The notes under the pieces were generated by a model, which worked only from the letters and a program-made list of their open reading frames with translations, did not search any database and was not told the origin of the DNA. A program made the position numbers and the translations under genes. 64,000 nucleotides of DNA from CALKYB01 sp964510575 (GTDB lineage: Bacteria > Bdellovibrionota_C > UBA2361 > SZUA-149 > CALKYB01): positions 1 through 64,000 of the forward strand of contig CAZECN010000003.1 of NCBI GenBank assembly GCA_964510575.1, given 5' to 3'. Positions 1-8,010 of the stretch are shown here, piece by piece. Position 1 is the first letter of the stretch. Each line of letters starts with the position of its first letter.

Positions 1-878
1 CTATCAGAAGATTTTAATCTCTCTTCTTCAGAGAAACCATAGCCATCGATAAAATCAAGGCTCTGACTCTCGGCAGAGCTACCATCGGATACCCTTTCTT
101 CTTGCTCTTCCTCAGCACTACCAGCACCCAATTTAAGTCCCTCAACTCCGGCAGGTGGAACTCCAGAAAGAACTCCTGATGGTTTACCCTGATTTCCCTT
201 CGAGCCTTGCTTTTGATTTCCCTTCAAACTTTGCTTTCTAGCAGTGGAAAGAGCCTTAGCGTGAATCCCTGCCAAAAGTTTTTCCTGCATAGCTTGATTA
301 CTGTTTATGTCACTAGAACTATGTTTTTGCAGGGTTTCAGCCAGTTGAGTATCCGCCACGGGATTTTCTCTTTTAAGAGACTCTTTCTGAGAAAAGCTGC
401 CCTCAGAAACACCATTAGCCAAACCCTCTTCCAGCTGTTGAGTTTCTTTCTCCCAGGCTATTTTTCTTGCTTTTACTCTTCTTGCTCTCTCTATATTACT
501 CAAAACAGCAAGAACTAAAAAAACAAAAGCAATTATCAAGTGCCGGCGGTATTTGTAAATTGGACTGGGTTGATGTTCTTTAAAATGGCCCGTATTAATC
601 CTGGAGACATTCTGTGACGATACCCCCTGCAAGTCTGTTTCCCGTGACTCTGGTTTCTGTAACACTGCAGACTGCTGACTGACCCTCTTAGATCCAGTTT
701 TCCGAGGCTCTACTTTTTTCTTAGACCTCGCAGTTTCTTTAGACTCGGAAGCCGAGTCAGCTCCCGGGATCAAAGCCCTCAAATCAGCGGGCAACATATC
801 CGGAGTATAAATGACCGTAGCTTTACTTACATCATCGTCGTCATCAAGATTACGACATATTTTTTTGTCATCATCCAC
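1..878 (-). CDS. Partial single-pass membrane protein, unknown function
   Basis: The minus-strand frame is open from a GTG at 876-878 to the window edge, about 292 codons with no stop, so the gene is truncated at its C-terminal end. An in-frame TGA lies just upstream of the GTG, and GGAAG sits 9 nt before it as a ribosome site. The N-terminus is rich in Asp, followed by a basic, Ser/Lys-rich linker. One hydrophobic segment, HLIIAFVFLVLAVL, lies near residues 113-128, followed by an Arg/Lys-rich stretch. The rest is Gln/Ser/Gly-rich and probably extracytoplasmic. I recognise no domain. The layout resembles a membrane-anchored protein with disordered arms. Confidence 0.65.
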   Translation of the reverse strand, partial: MDDDKKICRNLDDDDDVSKATVIYTPDMLPADLRALIPGADSASESKETARSKKKVEPRKTGSKRVSQQSAVLQKPESRETDLQGVSSQNVSRINTGHFKEHQPSPIYKYRRHLIIAFVFLVLAVLSNIERARRVKARKIAWEKETQQLEEGLANGVSEGSFSQKESLKRENPVADTQLAETLQKHSSSDINSNQAMQEKLLAGIHAKALSTARKQSLKGNQKQGSKGNQGKPSGVLSGVPPAGVEGLKLGAGSAEEEQEERVSDGSSAESQSLDFIDGYGFSEEERLKSSD

Positions 879-1154
879 TGAGATAAACTTCCATTTAAAA
901 AGCCTTCACCGTCCTCTCCACGGAAAGCGGTCTTAACAAATACACTATATTTTCGATGATCTAGAGCCCAAACCCTGTTCTAAATTAATACAGCTCAATT
1001 CATTTTTTCTTATTTTCTTAGATCCTGGCCTGTTAAAAAATCATTCCAGCTAAACTGCTAATATCATACGAATTATTCAGTTTTCTGGTAGCGGATACTG
1101 GACTGCTCCCCGGTTTGGTCCAGTGTCCGTGGTAAAATAAAACGAGGTAATGTT

Positions 1155-1655
1155 ATGGCTTCATCCCGAATGTCTGGTCCTCAACCTAGGAGCTTTTTCT
1201 TAGAGTGTTTGGCTACTCTAGGTTATTTACCTGGCGTGGCTCTCGGTACTTTTCTCCAACTGATTTGTTTTCTGAACCGGCGAGGCAGAAACCAAGCTGT
1301 TCAGAACAATCAACAAAGCGAAACCGTTGCCCTGCTTTTTCTTGCTAAACACAATACCCTTTCGATTGCCAAAATGATCCAGCTTCTTGAAGAGGATTCT
1401 CATGGCTTTCAGACTCCTAGTGTTACTATACAGTTACTAAACTCAATGGCTAGAAGAAAACTAGTTACAATCCAACCTGTCTATGATCAAGACGGGAAGA
1501 AGGTGGAAGGAAATATTACGCTTACTGCTGAGGGTCAGGTAGCAATTGATCAATGTCCCTGCCATAGCACAATTGGTTCTTTCGAGACTTTTAGAATACT
1601 CCTTACTGCCATGGTCGTAAGACTTACAGGCGAGGTAGGAAACCTCTGGAGTTAA
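1155..1655 (+). CDS. Small protein with winged-helix-like region, unknown function
   Basis: 166 aa, ATG start with GAGG 7 nt upstream. Residues 10-42 are moderately hydrophobic and end in RRGRN. Residues 55-135 read like a PadR/MarR-type winged helix: two or three helices, the conserved-looking NSMARRKLVTIQPVYDQDGK, a turn with polar residues, then LTAEGQVAIDQ, which is typical of the third-strand wing and following helix. This fold reading is an inference from pattern and not a confident family assignment. It stands alone between the divergent partial membrane protein and tRNA-Arg. It could be a regulator, but no target is visible. Confidence 0.6.
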   Translation: MASSRMSGPQPRSFFLECLATLGYLPGVALGTFLQLICFLNRRGRNQAVQNNQQSETVALLFLAKHNTLSIAKMIQLLEEDSHGFQTPSVTIQLLNSMARRKLVTIQPVYDQDGKKVEGNITLTAEGQVAIDQCPCHSTIGSFETFRILLTAMVVRLTGEVGNLWS

Positions 1656-1770
1656 TACATCTTTGGGACTTAGTTCCCTCTTTTGAGAGTCCTGGTGAAC
1701 AATCTATAATTTTTAATTATTCGCCATTAAATTTGGAAAGCCCACCCACTGGTAAATTTACTAAAAAACT

Positions 1771-1847
<77 letters not shown>

Positions 1848-2163
1848 AATTTAAAAATTATATATAGTTACAATCTTTTCCACAGGTCATAAATCTAGAA
1901 TTCAGCCATATGGGACACTGATGGGACAGTTGAAAACAAGAACAGACCAAAAGTGGGCCTGTTGTTAGACGTTTTTAAGTTTTTTGGCAAACACTCGGTA
2001 GCCCACGGTAGGCGAACTTCACAGAACCTGCTCTGAGGAGTTTTAGGAACAGCTGCCTATAAGGAAAGAATGAATACTCCAAAGGAAGTTAAAAATTTGC
2101 TGCTTTCTACGTTTTCCCTTCTTCGTTAACTAGAAAACCTCATTTAAATACGAATAAAATGTA
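1848..2163. other. Intergenic stretch, no gene seen
   Basis: About 300 bases between tRNA-Arg and the xsc stem-loop. I find no open frame with a ribosome site on either strand and no clear RNA gene. It should hold the tRNA-Arg promoter on the minus strand. Confidence 0.5.
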
Positions 2164-2192
2164 TAGCCGGGACTGGACTTACTTCCCGGCTA
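2164..2192 (-). terminator. Stem-loop after xsc, probable terminator
   Basis: TAGCCGGG (2164-2171) and CCCGGCTA (2185-2192) form a perfect 8-bp GC-rich stem with a 13-nt loop, about 50 nt after the xsc stop codon. On the minus strand it is followed by ATACATTTTATT, a weak U-rich tail, so termination is likely but not textbook. Confidence 0.55.
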
Positions 2193-2242
2193 ACATTTTC
2201 CTTGGTTAAATTAAAAGAATATTAGCTTCAATCACCAACAAG

Positions 2243-4081
2243 CTAGGTCTGAAGACGATCAACACCCATAGCAGCTGCGTTCCCAGTGGTGTCTACAGAA
2301 TTATAGTCTGCAAACTCCGGCAACAAACGCCTGGCATGTTGCATTGCATCTTCACGGAAAGGCGCACCAAGTTCTTTATGAACACGAACTTCAATAACGG
2401 TGGTAATAGCTTTGGCCTGGTCCGCAACAGATTGCAAAAAGGCCTTCTCAAAGTCCTCAAGGTTGTCAACTACGACCCCCTTGCAGTCCATAGCCTCAGC
2501 AATTGCAGCATAACGGACCGGTTGAAACTCAGTTGCTCCACGCCGATCTCCAAACCAAATACGTTGGTTCTTCTGCTCTGCGCCCCAAATATCATTGCAG
2601 AACACAACAGCCGTAATACCAATACCTTTTCGACTACAAGTTGCCAGCTCGTTACAGGAAATACCAAAGGCACCGTCACCAGAAAGAGCGATAACCGTTT
2701 CTTCAGGACAAGCGATTTTCGCTCCCATTGCAGTTCCTAAGGCGAACCCACAGGCACCGTACGTCGCGGGATGCAGGAAGGTTCGCAGTTTCTTAAACCG
2801 TAGATAGGCATTAGCAACTGCGCAGACATTACCGATGTCAGTGACAACGGTCTCATCACCAGACAGGAGAGTTCGCAATTTCCACAAAAGCTGCCGTGGA
2901 TGAATACGTTTCTCGCCAGCCGCTTCAGCTTTCGCCACTTCAGCAACAGAAATTGCGTCGCTTTCATGAGTCCAGGCTTCAAGCTCACCTTCCCAGACAG
3001 CATTTTCACTGGTAATGCGGGCAAGACGATCAGCCTTTGTTGGTTCACCAGCTAACTTTATACCCTGTAGGCCAGCAATCAATGCATCAGCCGTGTGGCG
3101 CGCATCACCGAGAATTGCCAAATCCACAGGACATGACTTTCCGGCAACCTCTCCATCATTGACGATTTGGATTATCTTGGCATCAGTTGGCCAGTAATCT
3201 TCATCGTATTGACGGAGCACACCAAACGGTCCCAAGCGTGTGCCTAAGGCAATTACAAGGTCAGCCTCACTGATCAACCTCATGGCAGCCTTGTGTCCAT
3301 TGTAACCCAATGGTCCCGTTGACTGAGGATGCTCGAAATTAACAACATCATTATGTTGGTAGGATGTTGCCATTGGAGCGCCAATTAACTCGGCCAAACT
3401 TTCCATCGACTGTTGTCCATCCGATAGTATGACGCCATAGCCACCCAGAATTACCGGGTTTTTGGCTGAGGCGATCATCTCAACTGCTTTGGCAACATCG
3501 TCAGGGCTTCCAGCTCCGATGGCTGGAATTACAGGCTCCCGTGGCTCATACTCGTATCCTGCTTCCAGGTAGAGTTGATCACGGAAAAAATCCACCTGAG
3601 CTGGGCCCTTCAGTCGCTGAGCAGCATCCAGTGCTCTGGCGAGAGTCTCGGCTATCCTGGTCGGGTTAGTTGCGAGTTCCTGCCACTTAACCAAAGGTCG
3701 GAAAATATCCATTTGGCCGGTAGCATAATTGCCTTCCTGAAAACCACCCTTACCTGTGACCGGTGTTCCTGGCTCAGGTGAAAAAAGCAGCACTGGAGCA
3801 TTTGCCCACCGGGCAGATCCAATAGCTGTTGGGTAGTTGGTAATGCCAGGATAATTCTGGCCGGTAACAAGAACGGTCTCACCGGTTTTCATGGCGATTC
3901 CAATAGCCATAAAACCGGCGTTTGCTTCATGCACGGTGTCTATGACCTGAATACCCACTGCCGGCCAAAGATCCGACGCATCCATAAAAGCGCTACCAAT
4001 TATGCCAAAAGCATAGCGAACACCGTGTTTCTTAAGCTGTAGCGCAATAGCTTCTGACGGAGTCATCAAACGAGCAGCCAT
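2243..4081 (-). CDS. xsc: Sulfoacetaldehyde acetyltransferase (ThDP-dependent)
   Basis: Xsc converts sulfoacetaldehyde and phosphate to acetyl phosphate and sulfite. It is the last step of taurine and isethionate dissimilation in the cytoplasm. The chosen ATG (612 aa) has AAGGAG 6 nt upstream; a longer frame starts 9 codons earlier without such a site. The N-terminal pyrimidine domain has the family-like FGIIGSAFMDASDLWP and the Glu in VHEANAGF. The C-terminal domain has the ThDP motif GDGAFG followed about 27 residues later by ND, then VVFCNDIWGAEQKNQ and KELGAPFREDA, which closely resemble known Xsc proteins. No phosphotransacetylase, sulfite exporter or taurine genes lie nearby, so it is solitary here. 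Other ThDP enzymes such as acetolactate synthase fit less well. Confidence 0.87.
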   Translation of the reverse strand: MAARLMTPSEAIALQLKKHGVRYAFGIIGSAFMDASDLWPAVGIQVIDTVHEANAGFMAIGIAMKTGETVLVTGQNYPGITNYPTAIGSARWANAPVLLFSPEPGTPVTGKGGFQEGNYATGQMDIFRPLVKWQELATNPTRIAETLARALDAAQRLKGPAQVDFFRDQLYLEAGYEYEPREPVIPAIGAGSPDDVAKAVEMIASAKNPVILGGYGVILSDGQQSMESLAELIGAPMATSYQHNDVVNFEHPQSTGPLGYNGHKAAMRLISEADLVIALGTRLGPFGVLRQYDEDYWPTDAKIIQIVNDGEVAGKSCPVDLAILGDARHTADALIAGLQGIKLAGEPTKADRLARITSENAVWEGELEAWTHESDAISVAEVAKAEAAGEKRIHPRQLLWKLRTLLSGDETVVTDIGNVCAVANAYLRFKKLRTFLHPATYGACGFALGTAMGAKIACPEETVIALSGDGAFGISCNELATCSRKGIGITAVVFCNDIWGAEQKNQRIWFGDRRGATEFQPVRYAAIAEAMDCKGVVVDNLEDFEKAFLQSVADQAKAITTVIEVRVHKELGAPFREDAMQHARRLLPEFADYNSVDTTGNAAAMGVDRLQT

Positions 4082-4160
4082 AGCTGTCTCCTTAAGTTGT
4101 AAAACCAAATAGTTTCTCCCCTCTAGAAAGGGAGGACTTACTAACTTTCAACCATATTGC

Positions 4161-4217
4161 GTAGAAAGCAGCCCACAACCGAGCAACTCGAAGGCTCAAC
4201 TATGGGTTACTTTCTAC
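4161..4217 (-). promoter_or_regulatory. Long stem-loop in the xsc leader
   Basis: GTAGAAAGCAGCCCA (4161-4175) faces TGGGTTACTTTCTAC (4203-4217). In minus-strand RNA this gives a 15-position stem with one G-U pair and one A-C mismatch, closing a 27-nt loop that itself contains GAGC/GCTC. It lies 80 nt upstream of the xsc start. It does not match a TPP riboswitch or another riboswitch I know. On the plus strand a T-run follows, so a plus-strand terminator is an alternative, but no plus-strand gene precedes it. Confidence 0.5.
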
Positions 4218-4500
4218 GATTAATTTTTTTGTAGAGAACTAAAGGTAGGAAAAGGTCAACTTACAGCCTAAACTACTCAGAAAGTTGATTTTCTATCATT
4301 ATAATCAGATTCTTTAAAGGTTCTTAACTGTTCCAAGCAAAAGACCCATCAAAGGTCTCTATATTGCTTCTTCCAAGAGACACTGGTGAGACGGTAAAGA
4401 ACAAAGCCGTTTTTTCTTAGTACCCACTTCTACTTTTCCGATATTAGTTCAAAGAAATAGTGGTTTCAAAGGATAGAGTAGCAGACTTAAATAACAACCC

Positions 4501-4526
4501 AAGGAGACAAGATTGTCTCCTTTTAT
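4501..4526. terminator. Perfect 10-bp inverted repeat, possible terminator
   Basis: AAGGAGACAA (4501-4510) and TTGTCTCCTT (4513-4522) are a perfect inverted repeat 21 nt beyond the stop of the minus-strand orphan gene at 4544. The T-rich tail (TTTTAT) is on the plus side, so efficiency for the minus-strand gene is uncertain. Confidence 0.45.
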
Positions 4527-4543
4527 AAAAAGCCCTTTGCTAC

Positions 4544-5038
4544 CTATTCGACTTCATCGCTACCGAGAATATCATCCAGATCCTGACCGCGTGGAATTAC
4601 GTGGTGATCAAACACGCCTGGAACTTCTAAGATAAGAATAGCTTTAAACTTTCGATAGGTTTTGTTTCCGATCAAAACTTCATCCCCATCAAAAAGCCTG
4701 AGAACAACCAACTTACCAGAGGCAACGTAATCGCCATCAGCTAGTTCAGTAAATCCTTTCTCAAACTGCTCGAAAGTGTAGGGATAAGCGGCTGTGGGAC
4801 GTTGATGGGAACACTGAAATCTTATTCCTATTAAGCCGGTTGTTTTATCCATTCCAAACGAATCCTCAGCGCCAATCCTGACCTCAACGTAGTGAGCTTC
4901 ACCTGCTAAGACTTCTTTTAGTCTTCGGTTAGAGACATCGACTAATCTGCTTTCATATCTTCTAGGAAGATCTTCCAAAGCGGAAACTATAATATCGTTC
5001 CCGTTCGCGTCTCTAAACTCCAGTTCTGATTTCAGCAT
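4544..5038 (-). CDS. Orphan cytoplasmic protein, unknown function
   Basis: 164 aa from an ATG at 5038 preceded by AGGAAA. A longer frame reaches 5158 but would read through a long stem-loop and has no ribosome site. The protein has no signal peptide or membrane segment and ends in an acidic tail (DLDDILGSDEVE). A segment with RRYESRLVDVSNRRL has a faint likeness to PilZ-type RxxxR...DxS motifs, but the rest of that domain is not evident, so I do not assign it. The gene is monocistronic, with a stem-loop on each side. Confidence 0.6.
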   Translation of the reverse strand: MLKSELEFRDANGNDIIVSALEDLPRRYESRLVDVSNRRLKEVLAGEAHYVEVRIGAEDSFGMDKTTGLIGIRFQCSHQRPTAAYPYTFEQFEKGFTELADGDYVASGKLVVLRLFDGDEVLIGNKTYRKFKAILILEVPGVFDHHVIPRGQDLDDILGSDEVE

Positions 5039-5051
5039 TGTTTTTCCTGTG

Positions 5052-5129
5052 TTGTTTGGCAATTCTCTGAAGCGAGCTGCCCGGAAGAACGCTCTTCGGG
5101 AACAAGGGCCCCACAGAATTGCCAAACAA
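5052..5129 (-). promoter_or_regulatory. Bipartite stem-loop just upstream of the orphan gene
   Basis: A perfect 15-bp inverted repeat (5052-5066 with 5115-5129) encloses an inner hairpin CCCGGAAGA/TCTTCGGG with one bulged G and a 4-nt loop. On the minus strand the structure ends 14 nt before the ATG of the 164-aa orphan gene, immediately ahead of its ribosome site. There is no U-run, so it is a leader structure and not a terminator. Confidence 0.6.
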
Positions 5130-5406
5130 AAAACCTTAAAAAGTCTACTACTCACCAAAGAGCTTCTTGGGTGAATTAAAGACAGGAACTTCTACTGCTT
5201 TTTAACTAAGGAGCGATATTAGGGCTATCACTGAAAAAGAACGGCTTGAACATGCATTCTCTACCATATTGATGACAAATACAAGTTGTGCCCTTTTAGC
5301 TCTACAGATCGAGTAAGGGGGGAACTGCTCCTAACAATAAAACATCAATGATAGCTAGTAAGAATCAGAACCAGCCCCCTCTTAAGTTGATACAATCAAA
5401 ATAGAG

Positions 5407-5897
5407 CTAATTGAAACCTAATGGTCGCAAAGTAGCGAAAAGTCGACTAGCAAAAACAATTTCTGCCGCAATGAACATCGTCTCCAAAGTAAATGCCTCT
5501 CTATCAGAGTTACTCAAAGTCCAAGTCTGAAGTTCTTGTAACTCATTTTTATTTTCCCTACTTAACGAGCGACACCAAGCCAAGGTCCATCCTGTAAAAG
5601 CTTGATCACTACTATGGGCTAAGAAAAGAATATCCTCTGGCGTAAGAATTGCAGAATGAACTTCAATTTCACTAGGATTAATATTTTGAAAAGTGGCAGG
5701 AAAAAGCTCAGGGTTCTCTAAAAGACTCCAGTTGAGCTTCCCTTTCGGCACTTTGCCTTGCCAATAAGAGTTAAACAAAACATCTAAAGTAAGACCCGTG
5801 GCTTCAATAGCTAGTTCAAGTTCTTCGCGCCGATTAGTATTAGGTTTGTATTACTAGACCCTGTATTATTAGACTCTGTATTTTTAGACTCTGTCAT
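5407..5897 (-). pseudogene. Frameshifted small orphan gene
   Basis: An ATG at 5895-5897 with TTGGAGATGG upstream opens a frame coding MTESKNTESNNTGSSN that stops after 28 codons. The downstream frame is open from a TAA near 5846 to the stop at 5407 and continues as NRREELELAIEATGLTL and then 123 aa starting at a weak TTG (5778). The total of 491 nt is one short of a multiple of three, so a single lost base between about 5830 and 5850 would join the two. I see no standard -1 slippery heptamer at the junction. It could be a real pseudogene, a sequencing error, or translation from the TTG alone. The joined protein would be about 163 aa with no recognised domain. Confidence 0.55.
5850..5894 (-). 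repeat. Three 15-nt tandem repeats at the gene start
   Basis: ACAGAGTCTAAAAAT, ACAGAGTCTAATAAT and ACAGGGTCTAGTAAT follow the ATG directly and encode TESKN, TESNN and TGSSN. The unit length keeps the frame, so copy-number change would not by itself explain the frameshift that follows. Confidence 0.8.
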
Positions 5898-6302
5898 AAA
5901 ACCATCTCCAATTGTTGTTGGAAAAAACATCTGAAAAGGAACAGTCCGCCTTCTGGAGCCTTGGCTAACCTTAAAAAGTAGGTCAGACTCAAGAAGATGG
6001 ACTTTCGAAGAACCCCTACCCGTATTGCCGAAATAATATTTTACTGGCTGGAAAAATAGTCGCTAAAGACTATCTAGTCAAAATATCTTTCCTCTACCTA
6101 TGTCAAAAAAATGTATCAACATGTAACAGCTTTATAGCCTCAAAAAATAACCCTTGTATCATCAACCTGTTCGCCAAAACATAGCGCCTTGCCCCTAGTG
6201 TAGTTTAGGTAAAACCCCTAGCTAAGCTCCCTAAACTATTTGCTAAAGTTTCCATCCCAAACTGCCGATCCTCTCTAAGATAATCCAGTTGAGGTGGAGT
6301 AG
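5898..6302. other. Intergenic region between divergent units
   Basis: It holds the upstream regions of the minus-strand frameshifted gene and the plus-strand pseudopilin operon. I see small palindromes, such as ATAGTC/GACTAT at 6056-6073, and the 9-bp stem at 6201-6238, but no further gene. Confidence 0.5.
6201..6238 (+). promoter_or_regulatory. Stem-loop upstream of the pseudopilin operon
   Basis: TAGTTTAGG (6201-6209) pairs perfectly with CCTAAACTA (6230-6238) and encloses a loop containing TAGCTAAGCT. It ends 64 nt before the first pilin start. It could be a leader structure, an operator or a weak terminator. Confidence 0.45.
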
Positions 6303-6779
6303 ATGGAAAAACAAACTAGGTACACAGACAACGAACATGGTTTCACCATGTTGGAGACGCTATTTTCTGTAGCCATTCTCGCGATACTATTACTTTTTAT
6401 TCCACCTGCAATTAAAGAGCTAAACTCTGCTTCTCAAAATGGTGCTTTCCAATTTCTGGCATACATCAAGACCATGCGAGCACAGGCGATCTCCACAACT
6501 TCAGCTTACACAATGAGTCGTGCAGGGGATAATTCCATCATCGTAACCTTTGGAGATACTTGCAACTCAGTTGACCAAGTTAGTGAGACTCAGTGGACCT
6601 TTACACTACCAAGAGGAGCTACTTTCATTGACCCTCCTGCGGATCCAAATGCTCCAGGATGGCCCTACTGCATCAATCAGCTAGGCCTTGGGGATCAAAA
6701 CTTCTTGGTAGAGATTCGAGATGATCGAGCCACGAGAGCAATAGAACTACAACTAGGCGGAGCAATTGAAGTAAGATGA
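6303..6779 (+). CDS. Type IV pseudopilin, GspH/FimT-like
   Basis: 158 aa, ATG with GAGGTGGAG upstream. After a short leader peptide it has the class III prepilin signal HG|FTMLETLFSVAILAILLL, where prepilin peptidase would cut before Phe and methylate it. The hydrophobic N-terminal helix packs in the pilus core. The soluble part is short and beta-rich with two Cys, as in FimT/GspH. It is the first of four overlapping or abutting genes that code for minor pilins of a type IV pilus or type II secretion pseudopilus. No major pilin or assembly ATPase lies in the window. Confidence 0.8.
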   Translation: MEKQTRYTDNEHGFTMLETLFSVAILAILLLFIPPAIKELNSASQNGAFQFLAYIKTMRAQAISTTSAYTMSRAGDNSIIVTFGDTCNSVDQVSETQWTFTLPRGATFIDPPADPNAPGWPYCINQLGLGDQNFLVEIRDDRATRAIELQLGGAIEVR

Positions 6780-7156
6780 TGGATGAAAAAGGTTTTACCT
6801 TAATTGAAATTATGGTTGCGATAGGAATTTTCGCAATTGCAATGGGAACCATGTTCTCCTCAGTGCTCACGCAAGCACGAACAAACAATGAGGCTGAACA
6901 AAAAGTTGGGGCTTCTGTCGCTACTCAGCTTGTTTTGGATTCACTTCGTGCAGAGAACCCATCAACTTTACCAATGAGCGGATCAGATGCCCCCAGAACT
7001 GTGGCCATCGACAACCTGGATTTTGAAGTAACCGTCACATACTGTTTGGAAGCTTCACTGTGTAAAGCTGACTCAACACGTCATATCACTGCAGAAGCCA
7101 CTTTTAATGGAGAGACTCTTTATGATCTTGAGACAGTCTTCACTTTATTCGAATAA
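6776..7156 (+). CDS. Type IV minor pilin, PilV/GspI-like
   Basis: 126 aa. The ATG overlaps the stop of the preceding gene (ATGA), which implies translational coupling. The leader is only a few residues before KG|FTLIEIMVAIGIFAIAMG, the typical PilV/GspI prepilin signal with Glu5. The body has a CLEASLC pair of Cys that could form a disulfide. It probably acts in the priming tip complex with the flanking FimT-, PilW- and PilX-like proteins. Confidence 0.8.
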   Translation: MMDEKGFTLIEIMVAIGIFAIAMGTMFSSVLTQARTNNEAEQKVGASVATQLVLDSLRAENPSTLPMSGSDAPRTVAIDNLDFEVTVTYCLEASLCKADSTRHITAEATFNGETLYDLETVFTLFE

Positions 7157-8009
7157 TCGCGGCTTTACGCTTATAGAGCTGATGGTGTCCATGGTACTTG
7201 GGTTGTTATTGGTAGCTATGGCAGTGGGCTCTATTCAGGCAACCCGTAACCTATATGAAACGGATATTACTCGTATTGAGATTGCCCACCGGCTGCGTGC
7301 TGGCATGAACCTAATGGGAGTTCAAATTCGTCAAGCTGGCGAGCTTCTCTCAAATAGTTTTCCAGCTATTGAATTAGAGAACGGTGCTAATGGAGATCCA
7401 GACCTCCTTATAATCAGAAAGAATCTTCTTGATCACGCCCCTGGGCTTTGCGTTGATGGAGCATCAGGAGACAATTTCGTTCAAATTTCACTTCCTGGAA
7501 AAGCAGGCTGTAGCTTTAATGATACAGAGGCAGCCTACAACGCTTGGAGGGATTTCCGAATTCAAGCAGGGGGAGAAGTCTCGGCATACATTTGGGATTT
7601 TGTCGGTGACACTGGAGAACAGTTCACTTACTCCTCAGAGGACGATATTTCATCTACTGGCACTAGAACAATTAATGCCTCCTCAGCTGGATGGAGTAGG
7701 GATTACCCAGCTAACTCCTCTCACCTATACTTCGTTGAAGAATGGAGATTTAGTTTAGTAGATTCCAACTTACAAGTTCAAATCAATGATGATCCTCCAA
7801 ACTCAATTATTTCAGGAGTAGATGACCTGCAGGTTGAGTTAGTGATGAACGATGGGACTGTGGTCAACGAATTAGGGCCTATGGACGACTGGACTGAACT
7901 TAGTTTTATCCGAGTTATTCTTGAAGGAACAGCTGAGCTTTCCCAAAAATCAGTTTCAAGGTCGATAACTAATACATTTTTTCCGCGTAACTTAATATCA
8001 AAGGACTAA
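7122..8009 (+). CDS. Type IV minor pilin, PilW-like
   Basis: 295 aa from ATG 7122, which has GGAGA 8 nt upstream; an upstream in-frame ATG at 7107 lacks a site. It begins inside the preceding gene in another frame. The prepilin signal is NRG|FTLIELMVSMVLGLLLV. The long C-terminal region has the PilW-like NSSHLYFVEEW and GVDDLQVELV segments that are usual near the end of the family. It would be inserted in the inner membrane and then assembled in the pilus tip. Confidence 0.82.
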   Translation: MILRQSSLYSNNRGFTLIELMVSMVLGLLLVAMAVGSIQATRNLYETDITRIEIAHRLRAGMNLMGVQIRQAGELLSNSFPAIELENGANGDPDLLIIRKNLLDHAPGLCVDGASGDNFVQISLPGKAGCSFNDTEAAYNAWRDFRIQAGGEVSAYIWDFVGDTGEQFTYSSEDDISSTGTRTINASSAGWSRDYPANSSHLYFVEEWRFSLVDSNLQVQINDDPPNSIISGVDDLQVELVMNDGTVVNELGPMDDWTELSFIRVILEGTAELSQKSVSRSITNTFFPRNLISKD

Positions 8010-8010
8010 T

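Noticed and set aside
207..518. 103-aa plus-strand frame
   Set aside because: It is the complement of the long minus-strand membrane protein, which has better composition, a ribosome site and a membrane helix.
4161..4217. TPP riboswitch controlling the ThDP enzyme Xsc
   Set aside because: The conserved CUGAGA and ACCUGAUCUGGAUAAUGCCAG-type boxes of TPP riboswitches are absent.
5820..5897. Programmed -1 frameshift in the small orphan gene
   Set aside because: No in-frame X XXY YYZ slippery heptamer and no suitable downstream stimulator were found at the junction, so a plain deletion or sequence error is simpler.
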